This document shows positions 1 through 7,809 of a stretch of DNA of 8,589 bases, one piece after another (within the stretch, counting starts at the first letter, position 1; each line of letters begins with the position of its first letter). The notes beneath the pieces are model-generated. The model did not search any database, was not told the origin of the DNA, and saw nothing but the letters and a program-made list of their open reading frames with translations. The position numbers and the translations under genes are program-made. Source of the DNA: Thermoleophilaceae bacterium (GTDB lineage Bacteria > Actinomycetota > Thermoleophilia > Solirubrobacterales > Thermoleophilaceae); assembly GCA_013695855.1 (NCBI GenBank), contig JACCZR010000228.1, positions 1-8,589 of the forward strand. The letters run 5' to 3'.

Positions 1-482
1 GCGCGCTGCTCGCGCGCTTCGGCGGCGCGGCGCCGCGGTCGGGAGCGCAGGCCGCCGCCCGCTTGATGGAGCGCGCGGGCCTACAGACCAGCCTCGTGGA
101 GTCCGACGACGAGGTCTGGGAGCGCCAGCGCGAGGGCCAGCGCTCCCCCGCCGGGACGGCGCTGCGGGTGTCCACCCTGCCCTCGCGCTTCGCCGGCCTC
201 GTGTCGACCGCTCAGCGCCTCGACGCCCGGGTGGTGGCGCGGACGAACCTCGGTCTTGCGTGGGTGGTGCTCGAGGACCGCTCGCCCGCCGAGGCCGCCG
301 CCGCCATAGGCGAGCTTCGACGTGAGCTCTCCCCCGCCCCCTGCTCCGTTGTCGACGCGCCCGCCGAGGTTCGCTCTCTCATCGATGCTTGGGCCCTGCC
401 GGCACCCGGCCCTCTCGCCCTGATGCAGCGCGTCAAGGACCGCTTCGACCCCGCCGGCGTCTGCCGGCCCTCGATGTCGTGA
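1..482 (+). CDS. glcE: Glycolate oxidase FAD-binding subunit GlcE (3' part, 5' end outside window)
   Basis: The frame is open from base 3 to the TGA at 480-482, giving about 159 visible residues; the N-terminal FAD-binding (PCMH-type) part lies upstream of the window. The visible part looks like the C-terminal substrate/cap domain of the GlcD/GlcE family. It ends in VKDRFDPAGVCRP, matching the family's usual terminal pattern of a basic residue, FDP-x-G and a final NPG-like turn, although NPG itself is replaced by CRP. GlcE is the second flavin-type subunit of the membrane-associated glycolate oxidase (GlcDEF), which oxidises glycolate to glyoxylate. The TGA stop overlaps the GTG start of glcF (GTGA), so the two are translationally coupled. 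Internal TTG/ATG codons at 63 and 66 are not the real start because homologous-looking sequence continues upstream to the window edge. A GlcD-type subunit is the main alternative; the position directly before glcF, as in the classical glcD-glcE-glcF order, favours GlcE. Confidence 0.75.
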   Translation, partial: ALLARFGGAAPRSGAQAAARLMERAGLQTSLVESDDEVWERQREGQRSPAGTALRVSTLPSRFAGLVSTAQRLDARVVARTNLGLAWVVLEDRSPAEAAAAIGELRRELSPAPCSVVDAPAEVRSLIDAWALPAPGPLALMQRVKDRFDPAGVCRPSMS

Positions 483-1796
483 GCGACCACGTCGTCAACG
501 ACCAGCGGGCGCCGCTGCGCCCGGACGCTCCCGACCGCGCCTTTGACTCAGAGCGCGCGCCCGAGCTCGACCTGATCGACGACTGCGTGCACTGCGGCTT
601 CTGCCTGCCGACATGTCCCACCTACTCGCTGTGGGACGAGGAGATGGACTCTCCGCGCGGGCGCATCGTGCTGATGAAGGCCGGCCTCGAGGAGGGATCC
701 GAGCTCTCGGCGACGATGGTCGAGCACTTCGACCGCTGCCTGGGCTGTATGGCCTGCGTGACCGCCTGCCCGTCTGGCGTGAAGTACGACCACCTGATCG
801 AGGACACCCGTGCGCAGGTGGAGAGAAATCATTCGCGGTCCCTGCGCGAGCGCCTGGTCCGGAAGACCGTCTTCTCGCTCTTTCCCTACCACCGCCGCCT
901 ACGGGTGCTGGCGCTGGGCCTCCCGATCGCCCGCCGGCTGCCCGGCCTGCTGGGCATGCTCGCCCCCCGCATCCCGGTACGAGCCGCCGCCCACCGTCTG
1001 CCGAGACATTTCGCCGCGGCCGGCGAGCGCCGCGGCTCGGTCGCGCTGCTGCAGGGCTGCGTACAGCGGGCGTTCTTCGGCTCGGTCAACGAGGCCACGG
1101 CGCGCGTGCTCGCGGCCGAGGGCTTCGAGGTGCACTCTCCCCCGTCGCCGGAATGCTGCGGCGCGCTCGAGCTTCACGCGGGCCAGGAGTCGGCGCTGGG
1201 CAAGGCCAAGGCGACCATCGCGGCGCTGGAGCGCTACGACACGGTGGTCGCCAACTCGGCGGGCTGCGGTTCGGGCATGCGCGACTACGCGCACCTGCTG
1301 CGCGACGAGCCGGGCTGGGCCGAGCGCGCCGAGCGCTTCTCGGCCAAGGTGCGCGATGTCACCGAGGTGCTCGCGGAGGCCGGCCCGCGCGCGCCACGAA
1401 AGCCGCTGCGGTCTCGGAGGAGCGCAGCTCGAGCGTCGGTCGGGCGAGCACCTGAGCCTTCCGTGAAGGTCGCCTACCACGACGCCTGCCACCTGGCCCA
1501 CGCCCAGGGCGTGCGTGAGCCGCCGCGAGAGCTGCTGCGCTCGATCCCCGGCCTCGAGCTGGTCGAGCCGGCGGAGTGGGAGATCTGCTGCGGCTCGGCG
1601 GGGATCTACAACCTCGTCCAGCCCGAGCCCGCCGCCGAGCTGGGCGAGCGCAAGGCGCGCAATTTGGTCGACACCGGCGCGGAGGTGATCGCCGCGGCGA
1701 ACCCCGGCTGCGCCCTGCAGATCATTGGCCACGCCCGCCGCCTGGGGCACGAGCTGGAAGTGGTGCACCCTATGGAGCTGCTGTGGAGGTCGATCG

Positions 1797-1804
<8 letters not shown>
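479..1804 (+). CDS. glcF: Glycolate oxidase iron-sulfur subunit GlcF
   Basis: This 441-residue protein carries electrons from the flavin subunits of glycolate oxidase toward the quinone pool at the membrane. Two ferredoxin-type 4Fe-4S motifs are visible: C36-x2-C39-x2-C42-x3-C46-P and C87-x2-C90-x2-C93-x3-C97-P. Two cysteine-rich CCG domains follow, with CCG at 226-228 (ahead of it GCVQRAFFG around 193-201, after it NSAGCGSG around 259-266) and at 370-372 (ahead of it YHDACHLAH around 333-341, after it NPGC around 408-411). This is the full GlcF/GlpC-type architecture. I chose GTG at 479 because it overlaps the glcE stop as GTGA; an in-frame ATG at 389 lies deep inside glcE and would add 30 residues unlike the family. 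Residues about 301-327, between the two CCG domains, form a linker rich in Arg, Pro, Ala and Ser with less GC-biased codons than the rest. The 3' end overlaps aceB by 8 bases. Related CCG proteins such as GlpC or LutA are less likely given the neighbours. Confidence 0.93.
1785..1789 (+). promoter_or_regulatory. Shine-Dalgarno of malate synthase gene
   Basis: A GGAGG core lies inside the 3' end of glcF, 7 bases before the ATG at 1797. It fixes the malate synthase start there rather than at more upstream in-frame codons, and with the 8-base gene overlap it suggests coupled translation with glcF. Confidence 0.85.
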
Positions 1805-3388
<1,584 letters not shown>

Positions 3389-3392
<4 letters not shown>

Positions 3393-4057
3393 CCAGGGCC
3401 CTGCGGCTCGAGGCTGGAGCGCGCGACGAACAGCGAGTCGATCCCGCCGCGGGTCAGCCCGTCGGTGCCGAGGTGCCGAGGGTCGAGCCCTGCCGCGCGG
3501 GCCGCGCCCTGCACCTCGGCGACGGGACGGACGTACACCCGGCTGCCCACCAGCCGGTTGGTCAGCCGGTGCAGCTTGCCCTCCAGCGAAGGCGGCACGA
3601 CGGTGAACAGGAGCCACGCCCCCGGCTTCAACAGCAAGGCGAGCGCGGCGATGCTCTCCTCCAGCGCGGCGATGTAGCTGAAGACGCCGATCATCACGAT
3701 TCCGTCGTAGGCCTCCGAGCGTCCGCGCAGGTCCCCGGGGACGCTGACCCGGCTGGACTCCACGTTGGAGACCCCCTCGCGGCCAAGCCGCGTCTCGAGG
3801 TGCTCGAGCATCGCGGGCGATGAGTCAAACGCCACCACCCGCTCGCAGCGCCGCGCGAGGGGGAGCGTGTACCGGCCGGTGCCACAGCCCACGTCGAGGA
3901 CGGTCTCACCGCCCCGCAGGAGCCCGTCGAGCGCGCCGAAGATCAGCTCGTCCTCGCGGGCACGCAGGCGCCGTCCGATCGGCGTGCGCGTGAAGTACCA
4001 CTCATACAGGCGCGGATCCCAGCGGCCGGGCTCCGGATCGGCGGATCGGCCCGACAT
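3389..4057 (-). CDS. Class I SAM-dependent methyltransferase
   Basis: The 222-residue protein has the Rossmann-fold SAM-binding signature VLDVGCGTGRYTLPLA (residues 53-68, motif I). The acidic residue ending strand 2 follows in VVAFDSSPAML (D78), which normally binds the SAM ribose. YDGIVMIGVFSYI (about 117-129) matches the strand-4 region, and LLKPGAWLLFTV (about 142-153) the post-motif strand. A Trp/Tyr-rich N-terminus (RLYEWYFTRTPIGRR) resembles small UbiE/Tam-type methyltransferases. The acceptor cannot be read from sequence; small-molecule or lipid substrates are typical for this fold. ATG 4057 is the furthest possible start, because an in-frame TGA sits at 4066-4064 on this strand; a weak AGGGTG lies 7 bases upstream of the ATG. 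It follows the membrane-protein gene by 56 bases in the same direction and may share its transcript. Its stop overlaps the aceB stop tail to tail. Confidence 0.88.
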
Positions 4058-4113
4058 CGCGCGTCACCCTAGTGGTCCTCCTATCAGCCCTGACCCGTTG
4101 GCGGCACCCCCGC
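4058..4113 (-). other. Short intergenic gap between membrane protein and methyltransferase genes
   Basis: These 56 bases separate two genes transcribed in the same direction. I see no convincing terminator; only a 4-bp GCGG/CCGC stem near the upstream gene's stop. A good GGAGG (about 4082-4077 on the minus strand) is too far, roughly 20 bases, from the methyltransferase ATG to act as its ribosome-binding site. The gap is too small to rule an operon in or out. Confidence 0.4.
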
Positions 4114-4989
4114 TCAGCGCTTCGCGCTTGGCGTCGCCGCGGCCACCATCGGCGAGCCGGCGAGCACCGCGGCGCCCGTCGCGGCTGCGAGCACCGAGAG
4201 ACCGAGGGGAAGGCCACCCCCCGGAGTGGCGGCCCAGTCCTCGCCGAACAGAAGCGGCGCCAGCAGCACGGGGACGATCACCGGCAGGGCAAAGATCATC
4301 GGGCCGACCTGGGTGGCCGGGCGGCGCTGCAGCGACTGCATCTCCCGAGCGAGGCCGAAGCCGTCAGTCAGCACTACAGCGGCGAGCCAGCCGAGCGCGG
4401 CCAGCCAGGCGCTCGCCGCGAGCTCGTTGCTCATCAGCTTGAGCTCCACGCTGCTGAGCGAGTAGGCCAGGCCGGCGGCAATCATGGCGGCGGCCGAGCT
4501 CGCCCCCGGGCCGAGCCCGCGGCGCCGCGCGACCAGCGCAGTGGCCGCGATCACCACCCCGAGCACCCCCAGCGTCAGCCCCAGCGCGAGCACCCCGCCG
4601 TCCTCCGCGGTGCGCTCGGGAGCCAACAGGGCCACCCCGGTCACGCCGGCGATCACCGCCAGCACGCCTCCCGCCTCTCGCCGAGTGGCAGCGTGCCCCG
4701 ACCGCCTGCCGGCGGCGAGCAGGATGAGCAGGCCCGCGGCGAGCGTCGGCTGGACCACGGTGACGGGTGCCAGCAGCAGCGCGACGGCGTGCAGGGGCAG
4801 CGCGATCACGTCGAGGGAGACGCCGAACAGCCACATGCGGTCCTTGACGAGGCGGCGAAAGAGCGCGATCGCGCCGGACGCCTCCTCGGGCGAGATCAGG
4901 CGCGTCCGGCGGGCCTCGATCAGCAGCCCGGTATTGAAGAGTGCCGAGGCGGCTAGCGCGACGATCACCCCGAGGGCCACCGACTCCAT
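4114..4989 (-). CDS. DMT/EamA-like multi-spanning membrane transporter
   Basis: The 291-residue protein is strongly hydrophobic, with about nine possible membrane helices around residues 4-24, 52-74, 77-94, 106-124, 132-154, 165-180, 191-208, 227-248 and 258-279. Helix count, length and Ala/Gly/Leu-rich composition fit the drug/metabolite transporter superfamily. The opening layout is a first helix followed by a charged cytoplasmic loop (EARRTRLISPEE), then a helix pair joined by LAPVTVVQPTLAAG near 73-85. This recalls DMT and NIPA-like proteins, where a conserved PxxVVQP-type turn is common. The substrate is unknown; metabolite export or cation transport are both possible. ATG 4989 is the only good start: the frame is open upstream but has no further start codons before the divergent gene. 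Its ribosome-binding site is weak (GAGGGTAGGG). It is divergent from the glycosyltransferase gene and upstream of the methyltransferase gene. Confidence 0.75.
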   Translation of the reverse strand: MESVALGVIVALAASALFNTGLLIEARRTRLISPEEASGAIALFRRLVKDRMWLFGVSLDVIALPLHAVALLLAPVTVVQPTLAAGLLILLAAGRRSGHAATRREAGGVLAVIAGVTGVALLAPERTAEDGGVLALGLTLGVLGVVIAATALVARRRGLGPGASSAAAMIAAGLAYSLSSVELKLMSNELAASAWLAALGWLAAVVLTDGFGLAREMQSLQRRPATQVGPMIFALPVIVPVLLAPLLFGEDWAATPGGGLPLGLSVLAAATGAAVLAGSPMVAAATPSAKR

Positions 4990-5017
4990 CGCCGCGACCC
5001 TACCCTCGCGTGGTGAG

Positions 5018-5055
5018 CCCTCCTGGAAGTACTGCCCGTTTGACTGACAGGAGGG
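5018..5055. repeat. 8-bp perfect inverted repeat sequestering a Shine-Dalgarno
   Basis: CCCTCCTG at 5018-5025 is the exact reverse complement of CAGGAGGG at 5048-5055, with a 22-base spacer. The right arm contains the Shine-Dalgarno of the glycosyltransferase gene. A transcript starting upstream of 5018 could therefore fold the site into a stem. It could equally be a dyad operator for both divergent operons, or coincidence in GC-rich DNA. Confidence 0.5.
5049..5055 (+). promoter_or_regulatory. Shine-Dalgarno deciding the glycosyltransferase GTG start
   Basis: AGGAGGG ends 8 bases before the GTG at 5064. It is a near-perfect anti-16S match and argues for that start rather than the in-frame start at 4941, which lies inside the divergent gene and would add 41 Pro/Arg-rich residues before the conserved VLIVSADIGEGH block. 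Confidence 0.8.
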
Positions 5056-5063
5056 ACCACCAG

Positions 5064-6149
5064 GTGGCCTTGCGTGTCCTCATCGTCTCCGCCGACATCG
5101 GCGAAGGCCACGACCTTCCCGCCCGCGTGCTGGCGGCCGACCTGCGCGCGCAGCGCCCGGACGCCGAGGTCTGGATCATCGACGGCCTTCGAGCGATGGG
5201 CCCCCTGCTGCGCTCGGCCATGCGTTCGGGCGCGGAGGTGATCATCGGCCGGCTCACCTGGCTCTTCGAGGCTCAGTACTTCCTGGCGCTGCGCTTTCCC
5301 CCGACCCGCAAGCTCGCCAAGGAGATGCTGAACCTCCTGGGCTCGCGCGGGCTCCTGCGGGCGGTGCGCGAGCACCGCCCGGACGTGATCGTCTCCACCT
5401 ACCCAGGCACCACGGAGGTGCTCGGGCGGCTGAGGGGCACAGGCCGCATCCGGGTCCCGGTGGTCTCGGCGGTCACCGATCTGGCCGCGCTTCGCCACTG
5501 GGCGCACCCGGACGTCGACCTCCATCTCCTGACTCACGAAGAGTCGATTCAGGAGGTCCGGGCGCTCGCGGGACCGGTGGCGACGGCGTGCGTGCGCGGC
5601 CTCACCAGCCCTGAGTTCGACTTCCCGCGGGACCCGGCCGCGGCCCGACGGGCGCTGGGGCTGCCGGCTGAGGGAAAGCTCGTGGTGGTCTCCGGGGGCG
5701 GCTGGGGAGTGGGCAAGCTCGAGGACGCCGCCCGCGCGGCCCTGGGCGCCGGTGCACCCACGGTGGTCTGCCTGTGTGGGCGCAACGAGTCGCTTCGCGC
5801 GCGCTTGGAGCGCGACTTCGGCGGCGAGCCCCGCGTGCGGGTGATGGGATTCACCGACCGCATGGCGGACCTGCTTGGCGCCGCGGACGTGCTCGTGCAC
5901 TCCACCGCGGGGCTCACGGTGCTGGAGGCCATCGTTCAGGGCACGGCCACCATCTCCTACGGCTGGGGGATCGCACACATGCGGGCCAACAACCGCGCCT
6001 ACGAGCGCTTCGGGCTGGCTCAGGTGGCCGCGACCACGGCCGAGCTGGCCGCGGCCCTGGAGGGGGCACTCGCGAACCCCGCGCGCGCCGACACCTCCTA
6101 CGGCGCCCGGCCGTCCGCCGCGGAGCTCGTGGCGGGGCTGGCGAAGTGA
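5064..6149 (+). CDS. MGDG-synthase/MurG-like (GT-B) glycosyltransferase
   Basis: The 361-residue protein begins, one strand after its GTG start, with LRVLIVSADIGEGHDLPAR (3-21). This is the hallmark glycine/histidine loop of the monogalactosyldiacylglycerol synthase and processive diacylglycerol glucosyltransferase N-terminal domain. RPDVIVSTYPG (105-115) and PVVSAVTDLAALRHWAHPDVD (132-152) match the same domain's later blocks. The C-terminal half carries the nucleotide-sugar-binding GT-B domain: VVVSGGGWGVGKLED (207-221), VVCLCGRNESLR (234-245), and VMGFTDRMADLLGAADVLV (260-278) followed by STAGLTVLEAI (280-290), as in GT28 enzymes. It should transfer a sugar from an NDP-sugar to a lipid or lipid-linked acceptor at the inner face of the membrane; the exact sugar and acceptor are not readable. 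The GTG start is supported by AGGAGGG at 8-base spacing. The TGA stop overlaps the deacetylase start (GTGA), so the two products are probably made together. Confidence 0.85.
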   Translation: MALRVLIVSADIGEGHDLPARVLAADLRAQRPDAEVWIIDGLRAMGPLLRSAMRSGAEVIIGRLTWLFEAQYFLALRFPPTRKLAKEMLNLLGSRGLLRAVREHRPDVIVSTYPGTTEVLGRLRGTGRIRVPVVSAVTDLAALRHWAHPDVDLHLLTHEESIQEVRALAGPVATACVRGLTSPEFDFPRDPAAARRALGLPAEGKLVVVSGGGWGVGKLEDAARAALGAGAPTVVCLCGRNESLRARLERDFGGEPRVRVMGFTDRMADLLGAADVLVHSTAGLTVLEAIVQGTATISYGWGIAHMRANNRAYERFGLAQVAATTAELAAALEGALANPARADTSYGARPSAAELVAGLAK

Positions 6150-6940
6150 ACGCGTGGCACGCGGCCGCCGGAGGTGCGGTGGCGGCTGCCTGGAGTCTCC
6201 CGGCCGTGGCCCCCCTCTCCCCCGCGGTCGCCGCCGGGCTGCGGCTTCGGCGCACGGCGGCGTCTGGAGGCGGCGTTGCCCTCACCTTCGACGACGGGCC
6301 CCATCCCGAGGGCACCCCTCGGCTGCTCGAGCTGCTGCGCGATAGACAGGTCATCGCCAGCTTCTTCATGGTGGGCGAGCAGGTGGCGCGAGCACCCGCG
6401 CTGGTGGCCGAGGTGGCCGCGGCGGGGCACGAGGTGGCCCTCCATGGCCAGCGTCACCGCAACCAGCTCCGCCTCGCGCCGCGCGAGGTGGCGCGCGATC
6501 TCGACCGGGGCGCCGCCTGCCTCGCGGACGTGACAGGCGTCCTTCCGCGCGTGTACCGGCCCCCGTACGGCATCTTCTCTCCCGCGGGGCTCGTCCTGGT
6601 TCGCCGCCGCGGCCTGGCGCCGCTGCTGTGGTCGAAGTGGGGCCGCGACTGGGCCGCTCGGGCCACCGCGCCGGGCATCGCGGCGAAGGTCACCGAGGGT
6701 CTCGGCCCCGGGGACGTGCTGCTGCTCCATGACGCCGACTACTACAGCGCCTCGGGCTCGTGGAGAAAGACCGTCGCCGCCCTCCCGCGCGTGCTCGAGG
6801 AGATCGGCCGCCTCGGCCTTCGCCCGCTGACGGCCTCCGAGGCGGTGTGGGGCCGCTCGGCCCCTCAGCCGAGTGCCGAGTCGACCGCCTCCGGCGGCGG
6901 GCCCGCGGGGTCCAGTCGCGAAACCAGCCAGTCGATGTAG
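6146..6940 (+). CDS. NodB-homology polysaccharide/carbohydrate deacetylase
   Basis: The 264-residue protein contains the five carbohydrate esterase 4 motifs. They are TFDDGP (47-52, D49 base and D50 metal ligand), H100-x3-H104 in LHGQRHRN (metal ligands), YRPPYG (137-142), the DW pair at 168-169, and LLLHDAD (192-198, H195 the likely catalytic acid). These enzymes remove N- or O-acetyl groups from sugars. The N-terminus (residues 5-33) is Ala/Val-rich and hydrophobic without a typical basic n-region, so it may be a membrane anchor or poor signal peptide; location is uncertain. The GTG start overlaps the glycosyltransferase stop by 4 bases and has no strong ribosome-binding site of its own, which implies coupled translation. 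That suggests it trims the sugar transferred by its partner, an inference. The last 25 residues (Ser/Gly/Pro-rich, 240-264) are encoded antisense to the end of the convergent epimerase gene and lie beyond the catalytic domain. Confidence 0.9.
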   Translation: MNAWHAAAGGAVAAAWSLPAVAPLSPAVAAGLRLRRTAASGGGVALTFDDGPHPEGTPRLLELLRDRQVIASFFMVGEQVARAPALVAEVAAAGHEVALHGQRHRNQLRLAPREVARDLDRGAACLADVTGVLPRVYRPPYGIFSPAGLVLVRRRGLAPLLWSKWGRDWAARATAPGIAAKVTEGLGPGDVLLLHDADYYSASGSWRKTVAALPRVLEEIGRLGLRPLTASEAVWGRSAPQPSAESTASGGGPAGSSRETSQSM

Positions 6941-7809
6941 TGGCGCACGCCCTCGACGATGGGGGTCGTCGCCGACCAGCCGAGCTGTTCCGCCGCCCTC
7001 GCGCCGCACACCTCGGCCCCCGCGAAGTCCGCCCCTCGCGCGGGCAGGTGCTGGATGTCGACATCGCCGACGAGGTCGCGGATCACAGAGGCGAGCTCGA
7101 GCACGGTGACCGACTCGCCGGTCACGAGGTTGTAGACCTTGTTGGCCGCCACGGGCCGCAGCGCCTCGACCACGCCACGCGCCAGATCCTCCACGTACAC
7201 GAAGCGCCTCGACTGGCTGCCGTCACCGGCCACGGTCAGCGGCTCGCCGTCGAGCGCCTTGCGCACGAACGAGGGAACCACGGCCGCGGGGCGGGCACGC
7301 GGGCCGTAGGGGATTCCGAAGCGCAGGATCGTGTAGTCGAGCCCGTAGAGCTTCGCGTAGGACGTGCAGTACATCTCGCCGGCCAGCTTGGTTGCCGTGT
7401 AGACGTGGGCGGGAAGCGCCAGGCGGTCGTCTTCGGCCACCGTGCCGTCCCGTCCGTCGTAGACCCAGATGGTGCTGGCGTAGACGAAGCGCTGAACGCC
7501 TGCGGTCCGGGCCGCGTCGAGAGCGTTGAGCGTGCCGCCCGCGTTGATCGCCTGCGCGTAGGCCGGATCGACCGCCACCTCGCTCACGTCGGCCACCGCG
7601 GCCAGGTGCATCACCGCCTCGCAATCCTCCATGGCCCGCTCGAGCGCACCCGGGTCGGATACGTCGCCGATCACCGTGTCTATCTCGCCGGGCGCGTGGT
7701 GCGGCGACTCGATCATGTCGAGGATCCGCGGCTCGTGGCCTCGGTCGCGCAGCTTGTCCACCACGTGGGACCCGATGAACCCGGATCCGCCCGTCACCAG
7801 CACCTTCAA
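6865..7809 (-). CDS. NAD-dependent epimerase/dehydratase (extended SDR, nucleotide-sugar type)
   Basis: The 314-residue protein has the length and layout of GalE/RmlB-like extended short-chain dehydrogenases, which epimerise, dehydrate or reduce NDP-sugars using tightly bound NAD. It opens with MKVLVTGGSGFIGSH (GGSGFIG at 7-13), the dinucleotide-binding loop, with D31 placed to bind the NAD ribose. MHLAAVADV (67-75) is the usual strand-4 block. The catalytic set appears as ST in VYASTIWVYD (109-118) and Y137-x3-K141 in VYTATKLAGE. LRFGIPYGP (162-170) and RRFVYVEDLARG (201-212) match later family blocks. I place the start at TTG 7809, because this gives the classical MKVLVTGG opening, overlaps the aminotransferase stop as TTGA, and sits 5 bases after GAGGAGGAG; the longer frame to 7860 adds an untypical 17-residue leader. 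The substrate is not identifiable; the aminotransferase neighbour suggests an amino-sugar nucleotide pathway. The 3' end overlaps the deacetylase gene by 76 bases. Confidence 0.88.
   Translation of the reverse strand: MKVLVTGGSGFIGSHVVDKLRDRGHEPRILDMIESPHHAPGEIDTVIGDVSDPGALERAMEDCEAVMHLAAVADVSEVAVDPAYAQAINAGGTLNALDAARTAGVQRFVYASTIWVYDGRDGTVAEDDRLALPAHVYTATKLAGEMYCTSYAKLYGLDYTILRFGIPYGPRARPAAVVPSFVRKALDGEPLTVAGDGSQSRRFVYVEDLARGVVEALRPVAANKVYNLVTGESVTVLELASVIRDLVGDVDIQHLPARGADFAGAEVCGARAAEQLGWSATTPIVEGVRHYIDWLVSRLDPAGPPPEAVDSALG

Larger units (their letters stand above)
4990..5063. promoter_or_regulatory. Divergent intergenic region, probable promoters for both flanking operons
   Basis: This 74-base gap is the only place where the leftward membrane-protein/methyltransferase genes and the rightward glycosyltransferase/deacetylase genes can begin, unless their promoters lie inside coding sequence. 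It is visibly less GC-rich in the middle (GAAGTACTG, GTTTGACTGA) than its flanks. A TTGACT at 5040-5045 resembles a -35 box, but no -10 fits between it and the GTG at 5064, so I do not call specific promoter boxes. It contains an 8-bp inverted repeat. Confidence 0.45.

Noticed and set aside
389..478. Upstream ATG extension of glcF
   Set aside because: It would overlap glcE by more than 90 bases and add residues unlike the family; GTG at 479 with a GTGA overlap is better.
4092..4113. Possible terminator after the membrane protein gene
   Set aside because: Only a 4-bp stem is visible, with no T-run on the transcribed strand.
4072..4956. Plus-strand open frame opposite the membrane protein gene
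   Set aside because: Its translation is Gln/His/Arg-rich with no recognisable fold, while the minus strand gives clear membrane helices.
5040..5045. TTGACT as a -35 promoter box
   Set aside because: There is no room for a -10 element before the start codon and no matching hexamer follows, so it is probably chance.
4941..5063. Upstream extension of the glycosyltransferase gene
   Set aside because: The extra 41 residues are Pro/Arg-rich, lie partly antisense to the divergent gene, and ignore the strong AGGAGGG before GTG 5064.
4965..5978. Minus-strand open frame opposite the glycosyltransferase gene
   Set aside because: The plus strand carries the conserved glycosyltransferase blocks; the antisense product has none.
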